Shown here piece by piece: positions 54,258-62,433 of a stretch of DNA of 64,000 nucleotides. This stretch comes from CAVQOB01 sp963714325 (GTDB lineage Bacteria > Pseudomonadota > Alphaproteobacteria > Rhizobiales > Hyphomicrobiaceae), in the NCBI GenBank assembly GCA_963714325.1, contig CAVQOB010000002.1, positions 1-64,000 of the forward strand, written 5' to 3'. The translations under genes were made by a program, and so were the position numbers. Every line of letters starts with the position of its first letter. Position 1 is the first letter of the stretch. The notes under the pieces are model-generated. The model searched no databases. It had not been told where the DNA came from and saw only the letters and a program-made list of their open reading frames with translations.

Positions 54258-55151
54258 TTATGCGTTCGCGGCCAGCGCCGGCTCATCGAGCCAGGGGCTA
54301 ATCTCATCGTAGAGCTTTCGCATATCCGCGATCCCGTCGCCATACTTCTGCTCGAGGCTCTTGCGTCCCACTTCCCAGTCGAAGGCGTTTGCGATGGCGT
54401 CCTTGTGCGGCATCATGGCGTCCAGCATCGGGTGAACGATGCCGATTTCTTCGATCAGGACACGGTCGCGGCCTTGCGCTCGGACGCCGTTGGCAACACA
54501 GACATAGCGCCGCCGATGCATCGGAATATCAGCCAGATTGTCGATCGTCGCCTTATCCTCGATCAGCAGAGAAATGCGGTCGACGCCGAGCTGCGAGACG
54601 TAATCGGGGCGGAACGGGACCAACACCTTATCGGCCGTCTTCAAGGCTGCCAGTGCCGCAAACGACAACCCTGGCGCGCAGTCGAGGATCACGACATCGA
54701 AGTTTCCGGCAAAGCGACGCAATAGTGTTTCGATCCGGCCGCGCACGCGCGAAGCCACGACGTCCGCCGTGCGCGATTCGCGCGCCTGCTTGAGATAGAG
54801 CTCGCCCTGGACGTCCTCCAGCAGCAGCGAGCCAGGCAACAGCGCGAGGCGTGGCGGCCGCCCGGTGCCGTCGTGCACGTCGCCGACGTTGGGGATCAGA
54901 TACTCGCGTGGGCTGACCGGCACGCCATCGAACAGGTCATAGAAATAGTCGGCAATCGTCGTGCCGCCCTTGCGCGCGGTGTTCCAGCCCTGGCCGCCGA
55001 TCAGAATAAGCGAAGCGTTGCACTGACTGTCGAGATCGAGCAGCAGCACGCGCTTGCTCCCCCAGATCGCGAACGCTTGCGCCAGCATCACCGAAAGTGT
55101 CGACTTGCCAACGCCACCCTTGCGATTCGCAACCGTCAAAAAATACGCCAT
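54258..55151 (-). CDS. ParA/MinD-type ATPase
   Basis: A 297-residue P-loop ATPase. The deviant Walker A KGGVGKST (11-18), the A' motif LLLDLDSQCNAS, and Walker B VVILDCAPG place it in the ParA family. An insert of about 50 residues follows the A' motif. No parB or parS-like site is near, so it is probably an orphan ParA that positions a cargo other than the chromosome. The start MAYFLTV is chosen; the open upstream region is low-complexity. Confidence 0.85.
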   Translation of the reverse strand: MAYFLTVANRKGGVGKSTLSVMLAQAFAIWGSKRVLLLDLDSQCNASLILIGGQGWNTARKGGTTIADYFYDLFDGVPVSPREYLIPNVGDVHDGTGRPPRLALLPGSLLLEDVQGELYLKQARESRTADVVASRVRGRIETLLRRFAGNFDVVILDCAPGLSFAALAALKTADKVLVPFRPDYVSQLGVDRISLLIEDKATIDNLADIPMHRRRYVCVANGVRAQGRDRVLIEEIGIVHPMLDAMMPHKDAIANAFDWEVGRKSLEQKYGDGIADMRKLYDEISPWLDEPALAANA

Positions 55152-55384
55152 GCGTCCCTGCTCTCCCACACCGATCGAACCGAGCGGAGATGCGATGATT
55201 CTGGGCGGCGGGGCAAATGGGGGGGTGGTGCAGGTCAGGAATGTTCCTGGTCGCTCAGCGTGATGGCGCAAACATTGCGTTGCTTTGCCGCATCATATAC
55301 TCTGCTTGAAAATCATTCGTGCTCAGCCATTTGTGCTGGCTCAAAGAGCACGATGCCGGTCCGCAAAATTCTGGGAAATGTCAA

Positions 55385-56329
55385 ATGGTGGGATTGATCT
55401 TCTCTGCCTCGAACGGGATCAGTGGATCGAGGAGTGCATGGACCATCGGCAGTGATCGCGTCCTCAATTTCACTCCAGATACCCCGCTAGAGCGACCGAA
55501 CATTTTCAATGGCGTACACTATTTCTCGGGCATTGGGAATTATCAACCCTCTGGCTCCGCTCCTGCGTCATCACTGCGCAGCCAAGAACCACTCGGGGCA
55601 CTTCAGAACCTCCAACTGTCATGGCAAGGCACGCCGCTTTACAATGGCGACCCTGTTGTTGAGTTTGGGGGACGCCTTTTTTTTACGGCGACTCGTGAAG
55701 CTCTCGGGACAGAACTTTGGGCGCTCGACTCGCAAGGATCCGTGAGCCTCGTTGCAGACGTGTTTGGTGGCGTGGAAAGCAGTTTTCCTCGCTCCTTCCA
55801 AGTGTTTGACGATCATCTGTATTTTATCGGCTGGTCCGAACGGACAATTCACGGTCAATTGGTTCCAGCTTTCTATGAGCTTGCGCTCGATGGGTCCCTG
55901 CGTCAGCTAGCGCAATTGCCACCAGGTTTTACGGACCCCCAATACGCCACGATCGATAATCAGCTGGTTATTTCTGGGATAGACCCCGCCGGCGCTGGGG
56001 CGCTCTGGACGGTCACAGACAGTGGACTTTTTGCTCGCGCGTGGGGGACGGAGTTCGACACCCAAATACAAGTTATTGATTCTTTGTACAGTCGGGGCTC
56101 GACTGTATATTTTTCTGCCCGGGGTGCTGGTAACGGCATCTGGATGCTTGATTCCGACGGCGTGCCAAGCCGGATCATGGCAGTTGAATCTCCCTTTTAT
56201 CAACCGGCGTCTCCGTTTGTCGAATTGAAAGGGAACCTATATGTAATGGTTCATCAGCTAAAACTCGACGGCTCTGGATCGTTAGTTTCTGAACGGCAAA
56301 TCGTAAAAATTGCCTCCTCGCTGAACTGA
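55385..56329 (+). pseudogene. 5' fragment of ISL3-split repeat/RTX surface protein
   Basis: First 306 residues of an ORF with propeller-like repeats of the form L(Y/F)F-A...G-ELW-LD. It is interrupted at 56304-56311 by an ISL3 element, and the reading then runs 18 bp into the IS to a stop. ATG 55385 is the first ATG in frame; a GTG at 55319 is also open. There is no evident signal peptide, as expected for a type I-secreted protein. The remainder is at 57753-60430. Confidence 0.8.
56304..56311. repeat. Target site duplication, left
   Basis: TAAAAATT immediately before the left end of the ISL3 element; an exact copy is at 57753-57760. Confidence 0.9.
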
Positions 56330-57752
56330 GTGGGTGCAGTTCGCTCCGTTTGGATGGTCGGATGGCGGCATGATCCTGATGGCAGAGCGCTTGGCGTCGT
56401 GCCGGGCGGCGGTCAAGGCCGCGCTTTTCGGCGCGCCCGCAGGGCTTGGGCTTGAGGGTCGGCCGGCGCGGCGGCACACTGGATGGCAGGATCGACCCAA
56501 CCCCAATCTCCAGCAGGCACCACATGCGCGACACCGACCTCTTCCAGCTCGCTCTCGGTCTCGTTCCGCCGTGGATGGTGAAGGCCGCCAACTTCGACGC
56601 CGCGAAGAAGCGGCTCGATCTGGAGATCGACTTCACATCCGGCGGCCGCTTCCCATGCCCCGACTGCGCAGCCGCTGATTGCCCGACGCACGACACGGTC
56701 ATGAAGACGTGGCGTCACTTGGATTTCTTCCAGCATCAGGCGTTCCTCACCGCCCGCACACCGCGCATCACTTGCAAGAAATGTGGCGTCAAGCTGATCA
56801 ACGTGCCGTGGGCAAGACCTGGCTCCGGCTTCACGCTGCTGTTCGAGGCGCTCGCCATGACGCTCGTCACGCACATGCCGGTCGCCGCCGCAGCCCGCCT
56901 CATGGGCGAGCATGACACGCGCATCTGGCGTATCGTTTTCCACTACGTTGCGGCGGCGGTCGCGCGCATGGATCTGGGCAGCCTGCGCCGCGTCTGCATC
57001 GACGAGACGGCAGCTAAACGCGGCCACGACTACATTACTTTGTTCGTCGACATCGACCGCCGCAACGTCGTGTTCATCGCCGACGGGCGCGATGCCAAGA
57101 CCGTTGCCGAGTTCGCCGATCACGTCGATGCGCACAACTCCGACGCAAGCCGTATCAAGGAAGTCTGCGTGGATATGAGCGGCGCCTTCATCAAGGGCGT
57201 CACCGAGAACCTCACCGAGGCCGAAATCACCTTCGACAAATTCCACGTCATGAAGTTGATCGGCGACGCTGTCGATCATGTCCGGCGCGCCGAGAGCAAG
57301 GCCCGGCCAGAACTCAAGCGTTCGCGCTATCTCTGGCTCAGGAACGAAGCGAACCTCACGGTCGAACAGTCGGCGCAGCTCGGATCGTTGGCGAAAACAA
57401 ACCTGAAAACAGCGCGCGCTTATCATCTACGACTCGCCTTCCAGGACATCTACAAGGAACGCTCACGCGAATGGGCCAGCGTGCTCTTGGACAAATGGTA
57501 TTCCTGGGCGCGCCGCTCGCGGCTTGAGCCCATGAAGCAGGTCGCGGCCACCATCAACCGTCACCGCGAGGGCATTCTCGCCTGGTTCGACAGCGGCATC
57601 GCCAACGGCCTCATCGAAGGCATCAACTCTCTCGTCCAAGCCGCCAAGGCAAAAGCACGCGGCTATCGAAACCGAAAGACCCTGAAGGTCGTCACCTACC
57701 TCATCGCCGGCAAACTCGACCTCAGACTACCCACTTGAAACAGCGGGGAACC
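56312..57752 (+). mobile_element. ISL3-family insertion sequence, complete
   Basis: A 1441-bp element flanked by an exact 8-bp duplication (TAAAAATT), the length typical of ISL3. The imperfect terminal repeats align over 24 bp: left GCCTCCTCGCTG...GAGTGGGT and right (reverse complement) GGTTCCCCGCTG...AAGTGGGT. It holds one intact transposase gene. The insertion splits the RTX gene, and the sum of element plus duplication (1449 bp) is a multiple of three. The element looks recent and potentially active. Confidence 0.9.
56524..57738 (+). CDS. ISL3 family transposase
   Basis: A 404-residue transposase. N-terminal zinc-binding cysteines (CPDC and CKKCGVK) precede a helix-turn-helix region. The DDE residues can be placed at Asp160 (CIDETA), Asp217 (CVDMSGAF) and Glu365 (NGLIEGINS). 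The start MRDTDLFQ is preferred; a frame open from 56446 has no support. It ends 14 bp from the right end of the element. No frameshift or stop interrupts it. Confidence 0.93.
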   Translation: MRDTDLFQLALGLVPPWMVKAANFDAAKKRLDLEIDFTSGGRFPCPDCAAADCPTHDTVMKTWRHLDFFQHQAFLTARTPRITCKKCGVKLINVPWARPGSGFTLLFEALAMTLVTHMPVAAAARLMGEHDTRIWRIVFHYVAAAVARMDLGSLRRVCIDETAAKRGHDYITLFVDIDRRNVVFIADGRDAKTVAEFADHVDAHNSDASRIKEVCVDMSGAFIKGVTENLTEAEITFDKFHVMKLIGDAVDHVRRAESKARPELKRSRYLWLRNEANLTVEQSAQLGSLAKTNLKTARAYHLRLAFQDIYKERSREWASVLLDKWYSWARRSRLEPMKQVAATINRHREGILAWFDSGIANGLIEGINSLVQAAKAKARGYRNRKTLKVVTYLIAGKLDLRLPT

Positions 57753-57760
57753 TAAAAATT
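57753..57760. repeat. Target site duplication, right
   Basis: TAAAAATT just after the right end of the ISL3 element, matching 56304-56311. Confidence 0.9.
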
Positions 57761-60430
57761 GATCAAAATAACAATGCAACTGCGATTTCGCCAGTTTACA
57801 CAGGAGCCTCGCCATATCAAGGCTCTTTGACGTCCTTTGATGGAGGGTTGTACTTTTTTGCGGACAATGGGGCGTCGGGAAATATACTATGGAAGATAAA
57901 CGACCTCGGAGAAGTAGAGCGAGTTTCTCTATTTGATACTCCGGATTTTTCGACGACAATGTCTATAATTGCTTCAGGAGATACGCTTTATTTTAGTGGC
58001 TATGACCAGCAGCATGGTTTGGAACTTTGGCAATTGCCGATTGGTGACACCCCGCGCCTTGTCGCCGACATCAACCTGATGCCCGTCCTCTCGGTGAATG
58101 ACGGTTATAACGCGGCGCGGCACTCGGCAATGCTTGGGCAGGATCTAGTTTTTTCCGGAACCACCGAGCATTTGAACCATAATGCTGCGGGTTTTTGGCG
58201 GGCGGGTCCATCCGGGGTTGCCAACCTCGGCGGCGAAGTATCCGGGCTGCATGCGTTTAACGGTGGCATTGTTTATGGGCTAGGTTCTCCGGTAGGGTTT
58301 GCGCTGTGGCAAATGCGCGCCGACGGCAGTAGCCAGCAGATAAATAATACACCGGGCGGTGTCTCTATATTTGATCCCCGTGGTTTTCAAGAGATCGGGT
58401 CGCATCTGATTTTTAGTGCCGCGTCGTCTGATAGTGCGGTTCGAGGCATTTGGCGGCTTGATTCGAATAGCGCCGTGGAATTGGTTTACCGACCTGACAC
58501 ATTTTTTTCGGGCGTTTTTTACTCGAATGACCCCGTTGTTCACAATGGATTCGTTTATTACAAGGAAAACTTCTCAGGTACCGCAGCGACTATTATTGGT
58601 GTTGGTGCATCCGGCACGGCAGTAGTGTTAAACGATGTTGAGACTGGATTTTTAGAATATGACGGAGTCACGCAACTTAGCCGAACAATGGTGTCGTTTG
58701 ACGGAGAGTTGTATTTCAGTTCATCGCAGCCTCACGATGTGGCTAGGAATTTCGAACTTTGGAAGATTGACAGAAATAATAATGTTGTGCAGGTCGCAGA
58801 TATTAACCCCTATTTTCCTGGCTCTTTTCCGGCGGGTTTTACTGAATTTAATGGTGAGTTGTATTTTCGAGCTACTGGCCCAGTTGGCGGACGGGAGCTA
58901 TGGAAAGTCAGCGCGAGTGGCTCAGTCGAGCAAGTGGCTGACATTTTTACCGGTGGTGGATGGTCCAGTCCGTTTGGATTTACCGAGCACGCTGGCGAGC
59001 TGTATTTCAGTGCGGATAGTTTTGACAGCGGACGTGAGCTGTGGAAGTTACGGGCGGACGGTTCAGTTGTTTTGGTAGCTGAATTGCGATCCGGTGAGGT
59101 CGGTTCGGATCCGTTTTATTTGCATGAATTCGCAGGGAATCTTTATTTTCGTGCCCATACCGCCGTTGGCAATCAAAGTGAGCTTTGGAGGGTAGATGAG
59201 AATGGCAGTGTCCATCGTGTGACGTGGCCAGGAACGGTTGACGGCGTGATTGTGCCTCTTACTGGTGGGGTTGATCCATCCTATAATGGTGTTGATGGTG
59301 TTGAGGAGTTGACGGGCACCGATTGGTACATTGGTGAGGCTCATGGAAGGTTGCTTGTTGCAACGGGAGGAGCTTTTGGCGTTAGTTTCGTAACGATTGA
59401 TGCTGCTGGTGTCGTTCGCCCCGGCGTCGCGGGCGATACGTTTTCGAGCCAGCCACTTGATTTTCTTGATTTGCCCCCAGTGGGGCTTTTCACGGCGTTG
59501 AGCGATTTTGTTGCGCTGACAGCTGGGGGGGGAACTTACTACGCTCTCAGTGGGAACGATATTGTCCTGGGCGCCGTATCTGCAGACACCGCCTACGGTG
59601 CCGCCGGCTTCGACAGTCTCTACGGCGGTGGCGGGAATGATTCGCTCTACGGCGGCGTCAACGAAGACATCATCGTCGGTGACGCTGGCGACGATCAGCT
59701 TTTCGGTGGCGATGGCGGCGACGTGCTGTCGGAATTGTTCGACAGCCTCGGGTCCGGAAACGATGTGCTCGACGGTGGGCTGGGCGGTGATATTATCTAT
59801 GCTGCGGCGGGCAATGATACCGTCTACGGCGGCACTGATGTCGCGAACAACTACGCAGATCTCGGCGTTGGGGACGATGGCTTCACGGGCGCTGGCGGCA
59901 CTGATGTCGTTGTCGGGGGAGCCGGCTTCGATACGATCTACGGTGGCATTGGTGATGATTCGCTCTATGGAGAAGCGGACGCGGACCAGCTTTTTGGTGG
60001 TGATGGCATCGATTTGCTGTCGGGCTCGGCGGGTAACGATAGCCTCGATGGAGGCAATGACAACGACCTCCTGATCGGCGACTTCGGCAACGATCGGTTG
60101 CTCGGTGGTGGCGGCATTGATGTGCTGTTTGGCTTCGCCGATGACGACACCCTGAACGGTGGTATCGGCGGCGATGTCGACGCGCTTTACGGCGGCGCTG
60201 GCCACGATACATTCCAAGTCGGTGGCACCGATTTTGGCTATGACTATATTTATGACTTTGCCGGTGGTCCCGGCGCCAGTGACACGATCGCGTTGCAATC
60301 GGGAGCGACCATCACCACCCAATATTCTTACGCCGGCAATTACTACATCGATTTGACCAATGGCTCGCACGTCGTCGTGGTCGGCGTCGGAAGTGTGCTG
60401 GCTGAAGACATTCTGTTGAACGGATTTTGA
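57761..60430 (+). pseudogene. 3' fragment of split repeat/RTX protein with T1SS C-terminus
   Basis: Reading in the same frame as the 5' fragment, it begins DQNNNATAISPVY and continues 889 residues. On its own it can start only at an internal codon such as TTG 57827 (867 aa). About 590 residues of ELW/LYF propeller-type repeats (for example ELYFRATGPVGGRELWKV) are followed from about 59,530 by RTX nonapeptides such as GGGGNDSLYGG and GGAGFDTIYGG, and a C-terminal type I secretion-like tail. RTX parts bind calcium outside the cell. With the IS removed the whole protein would be about 1198 residues. No T1SS genes are in the window. Confidence 0.85.
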
Positions 60431-60454
60431 ATCGACTGACGGCTTGGCGCGCTG

Positions 60455-60462
60455 ACAGCGCC
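60455..60462. repeat. Probable 8-bp target site of IS66 element, left copy
   Basis: ACAGCGCC lies directly before the presumed IS66 left end. The other copy would lie outside the window, so this cannot be confirmed here. Confidence 0.3.
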
Positions 60463-60544
60463 GTAAGCGCGCAATCAACCGCATCTGGTGAGGTCATCGG
60501 GCGTCTGCGATCATCGCTGTTGTTTGGGCAACGGTGGAGCGGAC

Positions 60545-60943
60545 ATGAGCACGGGTCGCAGGCGGCAGAACCCGGCGCGTTCGGTCGAGCCAGGGGTGGC
60601 CGGCGACATCGCCGTGTATCTCTGCCGTGATCCGGTGGACTTCCGCGCCGGCATCAACGGGCTCAGCGTGCTTGTCGAGCAAACCCTGAAGTACGATCCG
60701 TTCAGTCGCAACCTGTTTGGGTTCGTCAACAAGCGCCGCAATCAGATTAAGGTTTTGTACTGGCAGTGGAGCGGATTTTGCCTATGGCAGAAGCGGCTGG
60801 AGGAGGAGCGGTTCCAGTGGCCGTTCCATCTCGACGGCCCCGTTGTCGAATTGACCGATGAGCAGTTCGTATGGCTGCTCGAAGGGCTCGATCTCAAGCA
60901 CATGAAGCCGCATCGGGCACTCGAATACCGCACAGTGCTGTAG
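60545..60943 (+). CDS. tnpB: IS66 accessory protein TnpB
   Basis: A 132-residue TnpB (PF05717). IAVYLCRDPVDFRAGINGL and the FVNKRRNQIKVLYWQWSGF core are diagnostic, with WQKRLEEERF following. TnpB is required for IS66 transposition though its biochemical role is unclear. The start ATG 60545 is used; a longer open frame has no family similarity. It precedes tnpC by 119 bp. Confidence 0.92.
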   Translation: MSTGRRRQNPARSVEPGVAGDIAVYLCRDPVDFRAGINGLSVLVEQTLKYDPFSRNLFGFVNKRRNQIKVLYWQWSGFCLWQKRLEEERFQWPFHLDGPVVELTDEQFVWLLEGLDLKHMKPHRALEYRTVL

Positions 60944-61062
60944 CGCGCGGGGTTGCCATTCTGACTTGCTTGCTTCCAGCAAGGGCGGTCGCGCGCAAAC
61001 AAAAAAGCAGTGTTGCCGGCAGATTCTTTTTCTGCGCCGGCAAATCAGTGATCATCGCTGTT

Positions 61063-62433
61063 ATGGATGATGATGCCGCAGCCCCCAACACCGAATTGCC
61101 TGACGATGTCGCGCAACTGAAGGCGCTGGTCAGCATCAAAGATCACCAGATCGCGGCGCTGCAAGAAGAGTTGCGGCTGTTGCTTCACAAGCGGTTCGGC
61201 GCCAGCTCCGAGAAGGCCGACCCCGCGCAACTCCAGCTGTTCAACGAAGCCGAGGTGGACGTCATCGCCGCGCCTGATGCCGATGACACGGCTGGCGAGA
61301 TCACGGTGCCAGAGCACGTCAGGCAAAAGCGCGGCCGCAAACCGTTGCCGTCGATCCTGCCGCGCTTACCATCGAGCACGATGTTCCCGAGGCCGAAAAG
61401 ACCTGCTCGTGTGGTTGCACACTGTCACGCATCGGCGAGGAAACGTCCGAGCAACTTGATATCGAGCCGGCGAAGATCCAGGTTCTGCAGAACGTCCGCT
61501 TCAAATATGCCTGCCGCTCGTGTGAGGGCAGCAGCCACGACGGCCCGGCGGTCATCATCGCGCCGGTTCCGGCACAGCCGATCCCAAAGAGTAACGCGTC
61601 GCCGGGTCTACTCGCGCACATCGTCACGTCAAAGTTCGTCGATGGCCTGCCGCTCTATCGCCAGGAAACGATGTTCGCGCGTATCGGCGTCGATCTCGGC
61701 CGCGGAACGATGGCCAACTGGATGATCCGCACCGGCGAGCTGGTGATCCCGCTGATCAACCTGATGCATGAGGCGCAGCTCGGCTACGACGTGCTGCAGA
61801 TGGACGAGACCACCGTGCAGGTGCTGAAGGAAGAGGGCCGGGCGGCGGAAGCGAAATCGCGCATGTGGGTTCGGCGCGGCGGACTGCCGCAAGCTCCGAT
61901 CATCCTGTTCGACTACGATCCCTCGCGCGCGGGTGCCGTCGCGTTGCGTCTGCTCGAAGACTACAAGGGCTTTCTGCAAACCGACGGTTATAGCGCCTAC
62001 GAGAAAGTCGGCGTGCATCTGGGGCTGACGCACGTCGCATGCGTCATGCCGAAGGCGTGCTTCCAGCACGACGCACACGCGCGCAGAAAATTCGACGAAG
62101 CGCTGAAGGCGCAAAGCAAAACCGGACGCGGTGGCTTGGCGGCGGCAGGGCTGGCGTTGATCCAGAAACTTTACCGCGTCGAAAAGGTCGCGCGCGAAGC
62201 GGGACTGACTGCCACCGAACGCCACCAACTGCGTAACGAAAAAGCACGGCCGATCTGGGACGAGTTGCGGCGCTGGCTCGACAGCGTGCGCGGTCACGCG
62301 CCGCCATCGACGCTGGTCGGCAAGGCGCTCAACTATCTCGATAACCAATGGCCGGGGCTGATCCGCGTGCTCGATGATGGTCGATTGGAGGTCGATAACA
62401 ATCTTTGCGAAAATGCAATCCGGCCGTTTGTAA
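61063..62433 (+). pseudogene. tnpC: IS66 transposase TnpC, frameshifted and truncated
   Basis: Begins MDDDAAAPNTELPDD, then LKALVSIKDHQIAALQEELR (the leucine-zipper-like N-terminus). The frame breaks near 61,365: a one-base deletion separates RGRKPLPSILPRL from TIEHDVPEAEKTCSCG. The second frame continues with the zinc-finger (CSCGCTLSRIGEE, YACRSCEGS), FVDGLPLYRQE, the catalytic QMDETTVQVL, QTDGYSAYEKV, and DNNLCENAIRPFV, where it is cut off at 62,433. The true C-terminus (about 70 residues) is missing. Confidence 0.85.

Larger units (their letters stand above)
60463..62433 (+). mobile_element. IS66-family element, 3' truncated
   Basis: The left end is placed at GTAAGCGCGCAATCAACC, which fits the IS66 terminal motif GTAAGCG, 32 bp after the RTX stop. 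The element carries tnpB and tnpC and lacks tnpA. It is cut at about 62,433, inside the conserved C-terminal region of tnpC, by a different element. With the tnpC frameshift it is non-functional. Confidence 0.75.

Noticed and set aside
57761..60430. CRISPR-like array suggested by the repeated motifs
   Set aside because: The repeats are degenerate, coding and nine-residue based with no constant spacer; they are RTX and propeller repeats.
59063..60484. A long reverse frame over the RTX repeats
   Set aside because: The repetitive sense-strand code produces a repetitive antisense translation; the sense strand has canonical RTX nonapeptides.
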